Of a stretch of DNA of 7,065 bases, positions 1 through 5,547 are shown piece by piece. The DNA lies in the NCBI GenBank assembly GCA_003224515.1, contig QHZC01000648.1, forward strand, positions 1 to 7,065. Direction: 5' to 3'. Every line of letters begins with the position of its first letter. Position 1 is the stretch's first letter. The translations under genes and the position numbers were made by a program. The notes beneath the pieces are model-generated. The model saw only the letters and a program-made list of their open reading frames with translations, did no database searches and was not told the DNA's origin. This DNA is from Acidobacteriota bacterium (GTDB lineage Bacteria; Acidobacteriota; Terriglobia; Acidiferrales; UBA7541).

Positions 1-487
1 TTCCTGATCCATTGTTGGCATCTAGGTTGGGAATCAGCCCAACGGCGCCGTTGTAATTAAAGGCATGACCGCCGTCCATCGTCGTGGCAGGATCACCGGG
101 CTGTAGCGTCGGGCCCGAATACACGCTATTGAAAACATTCGGGAACTCTGTTCCCGGCTGGCCGGAAGCGATGTCCGCGAGCCCAGACAACGGTCCGAAA
201 GAGAACAGGTAGGTCTGCGTGCCGTCGCCCATCGCGGCGTAACCGTCACCGCCCGAGATCTGTTGGCATTTTATCGCGCCATTCACGTGGCCTGCTTTTG
301 ACGTCACATATGTCTGACCGCTCGTGAAAGTCGGAGCTGTGTAGGCAGGTTCCGAATTATTGTTAGCCGCCGTCGGGTGCGTGATGGTTGCGGTCGGGCA
401 CTGAACCCGGAATGACTGAGCCCGCGCGACCCCTGTCGCAAGACACACAAAAGCGATGAGCAAACAAATCTGGTGCAGCTTTCTCAT
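1..487 (-). CDS. Exported multicopper-oxidase-like protein, N-terminal part (continues past left edge)
   Basis: An open frame runs from ATG at 487-485 to the left edge without a stop (162 codons). It starts with a classic signal peptide: MRK, a hydrophobic core (residues 8-18) and an ARA-Q cleavage site near residue 23, so the product is exported. The mature part has a CPTATITHP segment, then GAIKCQQISGGDGY and MGDGTQTYLFSFGPLSGLAD, and later a DGGHAFNYNGAVG stretch. From memory these match the N-terminus of large multicopper oxidases of Acidobacteria and Geobacter-type bacteria, but no copper-binding HxH motif lies inside the window, so the enzyme call is family resemblance only. An AAGGAGG ribosome site (complement of 498-504) sits 10 nt before the ATG and fixes the start. 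A long structured leader precedes it. The substrate (metal ion or organic) cannot be told. It could instead be another secreted protein sharing this N-terminus. Confidence 0.6.
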   Translation of the reverse strand, partial: MRKLHQICLLIAFVCLATGVARAQSFRVQCPTATITHPTAANNNSEPAYTAPTFTSGQTYVTSKAGHVNGAIKCQQISGGDGYAAMGDGTQTYLFSFGPLSGLADIASGQPGTEFPNVFNSVYSGPTLQPGDPATTMDGGHAFNYNGAVGLIPNLDANNGSG

Positions 488-600
488 GACAGTCTGGCCT
501 CCTTGCTGACTTGCAGGCGCAAGCAGCGCCCCGAGAATCCCCCGCTTGGTTGCGGGGGCCACTCGCAAGCACCGGGGTTCTTTCCCAGTCCCAGTGTCGG
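488..600 (-). promoter_or_regulatory. Structured 5' leader of the multicopper-oxidase-like gene (three hairpins)
   Basis: Read on the minus strand, the roughly 110 bases before the oxidase gene fold into three consecutive stems. The first pairs 590-596 with 570-576 (7 pairs, one G-U, 13-nt loop). The second pairs 552-558 with 539-545 (7 perfect G-C pairs, 6-nt loop). The third pairs 526-530 with 516-520 (5 G-C pairs, 5-nt loop). The ribosome binding site follows directly at 504-498. None of the stems is followed by a T-run, so they are not simple terminators. I could not match the leader to any riboswitch class I know. An RNA-level control element is inference. Confidence 0.4.
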
Positions 601-851
601 GACCTTACGCCCAAAAAGATTGTTCTCTTTGTGCTGAAGCAAAAAAGAGGAAGAAAATTTACGAAGATTGTGCCAAAACAAACTCACTTTGGGGCATCTT
701 TAACTCGCACTTCGACTATTTGCCCTATGCCCGCGTGGGATTCCTCTGACCCAGTTTGCATCCAGTCAAGAGGAGTAGTTAAGAGTAGTTAGGGGATAGT
801 TAGGGGCTCTCAAGAAACTTCTTGGTTGATAGTTTAGGGCATGGGCTGCTG
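601..851. other. Non-coding stretch upstream of the oxidase leader
   Basis: No credible gene is seen. It contains an AT-rich, pyrimidine-rich stretch (on the minus strand) at 620-665 where the oxidase promoter may lie, although I find no convincing -35/-10 pair. It also holds the short tandem repeats at 772-803 and the end of the transposase remnant. Short frames on both strands show no recognisable motif or ribosome site. Confidence 0.5.
772..805. repeat. Short tandem direct repeats (GAGTAGTTA / GATAGTTA-GGGG type)
   Basis: Three imperfect units of 10-11 bases stand head to tail: GGAGTAGTTA (772-781), AGAGTAGTTA (782-791) and GGGGATAGTTA (792-802), followed by GGGG. A fourth related copy, GATAGTTTAGGG, lies at 828-839. 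On the minus strand each reads TAACTAYYC, placed upstream of the oxidase gene. They could be a set of regulator sites or an insertion scar. The sequence does not decide. Confidence 0.55.
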
Positions 852-1180
852 TTACCCTGTAGGCCCGAGTTCGGTGGCCTTCTTTCTGACGAACTCGATT
901 TGTTGTTGGCGGTTTCTTTACTCGTAGTACTCAGCCCCTTTGTCGATGTACTGCTGACCATACTTCAACATTCGATAGACGAGTCGGGCAAGCCGATGAG
1001 CCATGGCTGTGATGGCTTTGGGGCGCCGAGCTCGTTGCGCAAACGTCGGTACTGCGCGCCGAGGTACGTCTGGCTTCGCAGTAAGGTCGAGGCCCCCAGT
1101 CGCAATGCTGTGACCGCGCGGTTGACCACATGGCGAGTCCCTCGAGCGAGCACTTTGTTCCTTCTTCGCCCTGCGGTTCG
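852..1180 (-). pseudogene. IS110-family (IS116/IS110/IS902) transposase remnant, C-terminal part
   Basis: Two minus-strand frames together give the C-terminal end of an IS110-type transposase. One frame (1159 to about 1017) reads NKVLARGTRHVVNRAVTALR, then LRSQTYLGAQYRRLRNELGAPK. The next (about 1016-918) reads KAITAMAHRLARLVYRML, then KYGQQYIDKGAEYYE. The family has these segments joined, so one base has been lost near 1014-1017. After the TAA at 918-920 the same frame goes on with RNRQQQIEFVRKKATELG until the TAA at 852-854, which also fits the family, so the first TAA is probably a nonsense mutation. The catalytic N-terminal DEDD domain is absent and homology stops near 1160-1180. The element cannot encode active transposase. 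The family call is from remembered alignments. Confidence 0.75.
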
Positions 1181-1428
1181 CCATAGCTTTTCGTCCGTTC
1201 TCATCCCTGTTCTCCTCCGTGGAAATGAGGATCCAGTTCGGCCCGTTGACGAACGGCTTAAGAAACTCTCCAACGGGGTCAAAGGGCCGTTACATCCAGG
1301 TCCTTGCCACCAGACTAGTTATCGCCCGTACCGGAGCCACGCTTATCGTCAGGCACGAAGCGCCATTTCGCATATCGGCCTTAGCTTGCCGATCGAATCC
1401 TGGATCCGAATTACAAAGGCGGGGAACT
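1181..1428. other. Unassigned stretch between two transposase remnants
   Basis: About 250 bases fit neither the IS110-type remnant to the left nor the TnpA remnant to the right. Frames exist on both strands but none has a recognisable motif. A GGAGGAGA purine run (complement of 1211-1218) stands 6 nt before an ATG (1204-1202) that would open the IS110-type frame. This looks like a fortuitous or fused start. The stretch is probably debris of other insertions. Confidence 0.4.
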
Positions 1429-1568
1429 CTCGACAAGTTTGTGGAATACTTCTCCCAACTTGCGCCGTGCCTGGCCAAACAGCACCTTGCGCCGCCGCTA
1501 GGGCACAACACCACATGATACTTACAGTCCCAACTGGAATGCGCTAACCTTTGATACATTTCCGACAT
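1429..1568 (-). pseudogene. IS200/IS605-family TnpA (Y1 transposase) remnant, N-terminal part
   Basis: From ATG at 1568-1566 the frame reads MSEMYQRLAHSSWDCKYHVV, the typical beginning of IS200-type TnpA, which cuts and rejoins single-stranded DNA with one tyrosine. One base is missing near 1507. Past it the proper frame gives a VP, then a TAG where Lys is expected (1500-1498), then RRRKVLFGQARRKLGEVFHK up to about 1429. The later HUH metal site (expected in a GHLMPDHVH-like motif) and the catalytic tyrosine are gone, so the fragment is inactive and truncated at about one third of the usual 130-150 residues. An AGGAGG-type site ends 5 nt before the ATG and lies in an inverted repeat. The family call is from memory of TnpA sequences. 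Confidence 0.75.
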
Positions 1569-1615
1569 AACATCCTCCTTTTTCTGGCTCTCACCAAGCT
1601 ACGGGGGATGTTATG
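1566..1615 (-). repeat. Inverted repeat covering the TnpA ribosome site and start codon
   Basis: CATAACATCC at 1566-1575 is perfectly complementary to GGATGTTATG at 1606-1615. The stem continues through a wobble pair and two more pairs (1576-1578 with 1603-1605), around a loop of about 24 bases. On the minus-strand transcript one arm contains both the GGAGG ribosome site and the ATG of the tnpA remnant. IS200-type elements are known to have a left-end hairpin and a leader stem that hides the tnpA start, and this one probably marks that end. Confidence 0.65.
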
Positions 1616-1656
1616 CCCGAACGGAACGGTCAAACCTTTTCTGGTCTCACTGGTCG

Positions 1657-1842
1657 AACCAGTGGCTAAAATCTGAGTTACTGGCTATCTCTGCGGAACA
1701 TGGTATTCGCTCCGGTCTTTTACCGGGTCCTCACAAGGACCCATTTGACCGTATGCTGATTGCTCAGTCTCAAGCGCAACATACACCGATCATCAGTGAC
1801 GAAGCGGTATTTGAAAGCTATGGTGTAAGGCGAGTGTGGTAA
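1657..1842 (+). pseudogene. VapC-type PIN-domain toxin remnant, C-terminal end only
   Basis: The plus frame ending with TAA at 1840-1842 reads QWLKSELLAISAEHGIRSGL, then LPGPHKDPFDRMLIAQSQAQ, then HTPIISDEAVFESYGVRRVW. This is the end of a VapC ribonuclease of a type II toxin-antitoxin pair. The DPFDRMLIAQ motif carries conserved acidic residues of the PIN active site, and the SDEAVFESYGV segment is the usual last strand region. About the first 70 residues, with the LLDTH-type first acidic residue, are missing. Upstream codons (1597-1656) have no VapC character and no start, so this is a 5'-truncated relic. No VapB antitoxin is visible. The break lies 40-50 bp from the IS200-like hairpin, which suggests insertion of that element caused the truncation. 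Confidence 0.75.
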
Positions 1843-1890
1843 CGTCTTACCAAGTGCATCTCAGGCGCGATTATTGGGACCTTTCCTAAG

Positions 1891-1967
1891 TGGCGCGCCT
1901 GGGGCGATTCGAACGCCCGACCTCTGGTTCCGGAGACCAGCGCTCTATCCAGCTGAGCTACAGGCGC
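1891..1967 (-). tRNA. tRNA-Arg (anticodon CCG)
   Basis: On the minus strand 77 bases form a full cloverleaf. The acceptor stem GCGCCTG pairs with CAGGCGC. The D arm is GCTC-AGCTGGATA-GAGC. The anticodon stem CTGGT/ACCAG encloses loop CTCCGGA, giving anticodon CCG, which reads CGG arginine codons. The T arm is GGGCG-TTCGAAT-CGCCC. Discriminator G is followed by an encoded CCA (complement of 1891-1893). All arms pair and nothing suggests decay. Its 3' end faces the mobile-element debris, as expected when a tRNA gene has served as an integration site, although I see no clear att duplication. Confidence 0.97.
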
Positions 1968-2078
1968 GCAGTGGGCCCTCGATGCTTCTGAGGGCGCAAC
2001 TCGCGGGAACTTCCATGAACATTGCTATTCTATCCGGTATGATTCGTTGGCGCTAGCGCGCATTCTCAACCGTCGGAT

Positions 2079-2423
2079 TCATCCCTTGGCCCGGGACCTG
2101 ATCTCCTTCGCCAGTTTTTCGATTTCGTCCGTCTTTCGAAGCATGGCGATAGAGAGCACCTGAACCGAATCCGTTTTTTCCACTTCTGCCTTCAATTCAC
2201 TCGCTAGATCGTAAAGCTTCTCGACACTCTTCTTAATTTCCTTTTGATTCGCCTCCAGGATCGTTTTGGGATCGATCTTCGGCGCATTCGTATCGTCTTC
2301 CTTTTGTTGTTGAGGATTTTGCGGACGCTGGGCGCGAACCTGCGCACTGGATATGAGAGCGAGGATCCCCGTAGGCACCCCTGCGGCAATAAGAGTTACT
2401 AGAAACTTGCGTCTTGGTTTCAT
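2079..2423 (-). CDS. Small exported charged protein, unknown function
   Basis: I choose ATG 2423-2421 (114 residues), because the in-frame upstream extension lacks a signal-like start. The N-terminus MKPRRKFLVT followed by a hydrophobic stretch and VRAQ is a signal peptide. RRKFLV resembles the twin-arginine (Tat) motif, so export of a folded protein is possible but unproven. The mature part starts with a Gln/Asn/Pro-rich linker (about residues 33-45). It continues with a charged, probably helical segment (IDPKTILEANQKEIKKSVEK, LYDLASELKAEVEK, LRKTDEIEKLAKEIRSRAKG) that should form one or two amphipathic helices. A weak AAGGGGG ribosome site lies about 10 nt upstream. Similar short proteins are, as I recall, common in Acidobacteria with no assigned function. 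The gene is divergent from the channel gene, with 97 bp between starts. Confidence 0.75.
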   Translation of the reverse strand: MKPRRKFLVTLIAAGVPTGILALISSAQVRAQRPQNPQQQKEDDTNAPKIDPKTILEANQKEIKKSVEKLYDLASELKAEVEKTDSVQVLSIAMLRKTDEIEKLAKEIRSRAKG

Positions 2424-2497
2424 AGCTGGAAAACCCCCTTGCGCCCGCGCAATCCCCCGCCACACGGGACGACACTTCCTCGAACCTCTTCCAATGT

Positions 2498-2503
2498 TAT
2501 ACT
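2498..2503 (+). promoter_or_regulatory. Candidate -10 box for the mscS-like gene
   Basis: TATACT (five of six to TATAAT) lies 17 bp before ATG 2521. No good -35 is seen at the usual distance. If used, transcription would start near 2510 and exclude the upstream ATG at 2494, which supports 2521 as the start. A leader this short would also explain why no Shine-Dalgarno sequence is visible. Confidence 0.35.
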
Positions 2504-2520
2504 CCTCCTCTCATCAAATC

Positions 2521-3399
2521 ATGCCTAGTTCCTTCAATCGCTGGTTGAATTTGACGCTTCCCAACATACTCCATCTTCTTGGGATTTTTGTCAGCGCACT
2601 GGTTGTGAACCGCATACTCCGCGCAATTACGAACTTGTTGATCAAGCATGCGGCTTCGCAGACTCGAGCAGCCCAGGTTCGCGAACAACAGACGCGGACT
2701 CTTGCCGGTGTGCTCTACGGCGCGGCCAGCAGAGTCATCTGGGGAGTTGCTCTACTAACCGCCCTGCCGGAGTTCGGCATCAACGTCACTCCCGTGGCGA
2801 CGCTGGCGGGCCTGGCCAGCCTTGCGCTCGGCTTCGGCGCGCAGAACCTTGTGCGTGACCTCATCACCGGTTTCTACATCATACTCGAGGATCAATACGT
2901 TGTGGGCGACACCATCCAGTTCGCCGATTACGCCGGACGCGTGGAGCACCTCACGCTTCGCCGGACCGTTCTTCGTGACGCGCGCGGCGCTCTCGTGACA
3001 ATCGCGAATGGCGAAATCCGCACCGTAAGCAACCTCAGCCGCGACTGGTCACAGGCGTTCGTGGATGTCTCACTTGCGCCGGAATGCCCGATCGAGAAGA
3101 CCATGCAGGCGCTGGAGACCGCCGCAGCCGCTTTGCGGGGCGATCCAGCCTGGTCTCAAACACTGGTCGACGGGCCGCGGATCCTTGGGGTGCAGAGCTT
3201 CGACCGCAGTTCATCGACAGTGAGATTGCAGGTGCGGACCCCGCCGACCCGGCAGGATGAGGTCGCGCGCGAGCTGCGCCGCCGCATCCAGGTCGAATTT
3301 CAAAAGCAGGGTATACCCATATCAAGCGTGCAACGCATCGAACTGGCGAGCGTTTCCCATTCCTCGCAGGAAGCGGGCCAGCCAGAAGCAGCGGGTTAG
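2521..3399 (+). CDS. MscS-family small-conductance mechanosensitive channel
   Basis: It encodes an inner-membrane channel that opens under membrane tension and releases solutes on hypo-osmotic shock. From ATG 2521 (292 residues) it has three membrane spans: about 12-36, 60-82 and 91-113. The third is the pore helix, with the small-residue pattern ATLAGLASLALGFGAQNLVR followed by DLITGFYI. The beta domain follows: EDQYVVGDTIQFADYAGRVE, then RRTVLRDARGALVTIANGEI, where MscS proteins usually have an IPN-type motif. A C-terminal alpha/beta domain runs to about residue 275 and ends with a short Ser/Gln/Ala-rich tail. Length matches the compact MscS class (E. coli MscS has 286 residues). The frame stays open upstream to 2353, but those residues are Pro/Arg-rich and not channel-like. 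No ribosome site stands before 2521 or the alternative 2494. The next gene follows after 17 bp, so the two are probably co-transcribed. Confidence 0.9.
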   Translation: MPSSFNRWLNLTLPNILHLLGIFVSALVVNRILRAITNLLIKHAASQTRAAQVREQQTRTLAGVLYGAASRVIWGVALLTALPEFGINVTPVATLAGLASLALGFGAQNLVRDLITGFYIILEDQYVVGDTIQFADYAGRVEHLTLRRTVLRDARGALVTIANGEIRTVSNLSRDWSQAFVDVSLAPECPIEKTMQALETAAAALRGDPAWSQTLVDGPRILGVQSFDRSSSTVRLQVRTPPTRQDEVARELRRRIQVEFQKQGIPISSVQRIELASVSHSSQEAGQPEAAG

Positions 3400-3416
3400 A
3401 GCTAGGAGGACCGGTA

Positions 3417-3872
3417 ATGGCCCAGATTACCTACGACGAAGTAAACCTGATGCTGCGTTTGTACGACATGAGGCGGGAATCGCGCCTGCGCCAGGCGCGC
3501 GCTTGGTTCGTGGAAAACTTTCATCCGGAATCTCCGGAAGAGATGATGCAGAGGTATCCACAGGGCGGCGAGGAAAACACTTACATCCGCATGGTGATCA
3601 GCTACTGGGATATGGTCGCCGGGATCGTTAACCGCGGGTTGATCAACGACGAATTATTTTTCGACAGTAATGGCGAGATTTGGGTGGTCTGGGACCGCAT
3701 GCGATCGATCGTTCCTACGTGGCGGGCCGCATTCAAGAATCCGCATCTTTTCCAGAACATGGAAGAAACTTGCAAGCGGCTTGAAGCCTGGAGGGAGAAG
3801 CGGGCGCCTGGATCCACTGCGGCGATGCGGCAAATGATGGTGCAGTCGAAACCAGGCACCAAGGGGATTTAG
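3417..3872 (+). CDS. Conserved hypothetical protein, 151 aa
   Basis: A strong AGGAGGA ribosome site (3404-3410) stands 6 nt before ATG 3417, and the gap to the channel gene is only 17 bp, so this is a translated second gene of that unit. It has no signal peptide and no membrane span and should be cytoplasmic. It is rich in aromatic and charged residues: MRRESRLRQARAWFVENFHP, EENTYIRMVISYWDMVAGIV, NRGLINDELFFDSNGEIWVV, and WREKRAPGSTAAMRQMM near the end. The pattern suggests an all-helical protein. I recall similar proteins in Acidobacteria, but I know no function and would not assign one. A possible relation to DUF4760-like helical proteins is a guess. The pairing with a channel might mean a link to stress responses, but this rests on position alone. 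Confidence 0.85.
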   Translation: MAQITYDEVNLMLRLYDMRRESRLRQARAWFVENFHPESPEEMMQRYPQGGEENTYIRMVISYWDMVAGIVNRGLINDELFFDSNGEIWVVWDRMRSIVPTWRAAFKNPHLFQNMEETCKRLEAWREKRAPGSTAAMRQMMVQSKPGTKGI

Positions 3873-3980
3873 GATTTGTGAAGCGAAAGCTTTCTGGAAG
3901 CGAATCTTGACTGACGATCAGCGCCGCTGCCAGGCAGGCAATCTTGTGAGTCTCGCTTTAGGCATGTACTTTTTCTTCTT

Positions 3981-4690
3981 TCAGGGGAAAACCAGAGTCT
4001 TGGTGTTGGCCGGTTTTGCCAATCGGTCAATCTCCGCACGAAGGAAACCGGCCCGCACCGGTTTGGGGACGTAGCCACTCATTCCAGCGGACAAGTATTT
4101 CTGTGTCATCCGTCATCGCATTCGCATTCATGGCAGTCATGGCAATGATGGGGATATGGACTCCGGTTTTCAGTTCTGCATCCCGGATCTTTTGCGGAGC
4201 CTCGACTCTGCCCATAATCGGCATTTGGATGTCCATCAAGACCAAGTCAAAAGCATTCGGCTGCAACAACTCGATAGCTTCCTGGCCGTTGTTGGCGAGA
4301 GTGACTTAATGCCCCAACTTTTCAAGTAGGCACAGCGCCAGCTTTTGATTCACGCGATTGTCTTCCACCAGCAACAGCCGCAGCTCGCGCGCTTGCCCCA
4401 TTTCATTGGGTGTGGTGGGAATCTTTTCGGAAGGTGCTAGCAGCTTTAGCCTGTGACGGATGGCCTCAAACAGGGTCGCGCGGCGCAGCGGTTTGATGAG
4501 AGTTCTTTTTCCTCAAGCGATGCGGATCGGCAAGGCGCGGTGCCGAGAATAAAACGATGCTCGGTGATGAGCCGGAAGAGATCGGCTTCGCTAACCTCGC
4601 CGATGGCATCGATATAATCAAACTCACCGCGGCGAAGGCTTCCAGCACCACGCATTGATGCGGCAGATTACCCACCGTGGGTAATACCAA
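3981..4690 (-). pseudogene. Decayed hybrid sensor kinase C-terminus with two receiver modules
   Basis: Minus-strand frames give pieces of a hybrid histidine kinase tail. The second receiver is clear: ELRLLLVEDNRVNQKLALCL, LEKLGH, a TAA at 4308-4306, then VTLANNGQEAIELLQ and FDLVLMDIQMPIMG, with phospho-acceptor Asp at 4233-4231. Then come IRDAELKTGVHIPIIAMTA, a frameshift near 4101-4106, and QKYLSAGMSGYVPKPVRAG followed by FLRAEIDRLAKPANTKTLVF to TGA at 3983-3981. Upstream, LIKPLRRATLFEAIRHRLKL (about 4500-4440) looks like the end of a first receiver. Before it, GEFDYIDAIGEVSEADLFRL lies in another frame. The acceptor Asp of that first module is not recognisable. The GG.EAT motif is altered to GRVEAP. 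No kinase domain remains. At least one nonsense and two frame changes make it non-functional. Confidence 0.75.
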
Positions 4691-4848
4691 CCGGACGCCT
4701 TAAACTACACAAAAAGGAACTCTTAGGAATCTGCCGACGGACCCGCAGTAAACTCCGCTAGTCCTTGCGCCGGCGCAAAGACGCTTTGGCCTATCCCCCC
4801 GTATATTCATTACAACAAGGCCCCGATTCGCCACCGCACGAGGGGTTA
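4691..4848. promoter_or_regulatory. Upstream region of the response regulator gene
   Basis: It holds a perfect 14-bp palindrome, TTGCGCCGGCGCAA (4765-4778), and further on TATATT (4802-4807), a possible -10 box about 42 bp before the start codon. No good -35 is seen. The palindrome ends just where a -35 would begin, so it could be an operator, perhaps for autoregulation. No gene is visible here. The in-frame TTG at 4765 sits inside the palindrome and is an unlikely start. Confidence 0.35.
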
Positions 4849-5547
4849 ATGACGTCAGCGTCTTCACCACGCCTCAGAGTACTCCTTGCAGATGATCACG
4901 TAGTTCTCCGCCAAGGGCTTAGAGCAATTCTCCAGCAGGAAGGTTTTCGGGTGGTCGGCGAGGCTCCAGACGGGCATACGGCAATCAAAATGTGCATTAT
5001 TTTACAGCCCGAAATCGCCATTCTGGACCTGGGCATGCCCCTATTGAACGGTATCGACGCGGCTCGAGAAATTCGCAAGTCCTCTCCCAATACGAAGATC
5101 ATTCTCCTAACGATGTATGCGGACGAGTTGTGCGTCTTGGCCGCCCTCCGCGCCGGCATTACTGGATATGTTTTGAAGAACAATGCGTTCTCGAATTTGA
5201 CCCGAGCCATCGACGCCGTTTCCCGCGGCGAAACCTACCTTAGTCCAGCGGTTGCGGGGACGGTAGTGAACGCATACCTCTCGGGTGCCACCCCCCCACC
5301 TGGCAATCCACTCAGTGATCGAGAGCGGCAGGTCTTGCAGCTCATCGCTGAGGGAAGCAACATGAAACAAGTAGGCGCTACGCTCGGAATCAGCGGAAAG
5401 ACCGCCGACACCCATCGCGGCCGAATCATGCACAAGTTGAGGATCATCAGTACGGCCGGCCTAGTGCGCTACGCGCTAAAGCACGGCCTGATCATTGAGC
5501 CGAGCCCCGGCCCGGCGGATACTCAAGGGGATTCAGGTTGGCATTAA
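4849..5547 (+). CDS. NarL/FixJ-family response regulator (REC + LuxR-type HTH)
   Basis: It is a DNA-binding output protein of a two-component system. From ATG 4849 (232 residues) a receiver domain covers about 8-125. The acidic pair D15-D16 is in VLLADDH, the phospho-acceptor D60 in AILDLGMP, T88 in LLTMY and K110 in YVLKNN. A Pro-rich linker (about 146-154) leads to a GerE/LuxR helix-turn-helix at about 155-216: LSDRERQVLQLIAEGSNMKQ, VGATLGISGKTADTHRGRIM, HKL. All catalytic positions are present. The helix region differs mildly from the usual SNKEIA..L.IS..TV..HR pattern (MKQVGATLGISGKTADTHR). A GAGGGG ribosome site (4840-4845) lies only 3 nt before the ATG. The longer frame from 4765 adds 28 residues unlike any receiver start and was rejected. 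The kinase gene follows 139 bp downstream and is the likely partner. Confidence 0.93.
   Translation: MTSASSPRLRVLLADDHVVLRQGLRAILQQEGFRVVGEAPDGHTAIKMCIILQPEIAILDLGMPLLNGIDAAREIRKSSPNTKIILLTMYADELCVLAALRAGITGYVLKNNAFSNLTRAIDAVSRGETYLSPAVAGTVVNAYLSGATPPPGNPLSDRERQVLQLIAEGSNMKQVGATLGISGKTADTHRGRIMHKLRIISTAGLVRYALKHGLIIEPSPGPADTQGDSGWH

Noticed and set aside
500..600. Cobalamin riboswitch in the oxidase leader
   Set aside because: Fragments such as GGGAA, GGTG and CCCCGCAAC recall B12-box parts, but order and spacing do not fit and the conserved B12 box is not complete.
661..675. Sigma-54-like promoter on the minus strand (TTGGCAC-N-TTCGT)
   Set aside because: The -24 part is good, but the essential GC of the -12 element is GT here, and it lies far (about 170 nt) from the oxidase start.
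822..1547. Long plus-strand frame of 241 codons
   Set aside because: It runs antisense through the IS110-type and TnpA remnants, has no ribosome site, and its residues show no domain. The minus-strand frames carry the recognisable motifs.
4016..4309. 97-codon plus-strand frame
   Set aside because: Antisense to the decayed receiver domain, whose motifs on the minus strand explain the sequence.
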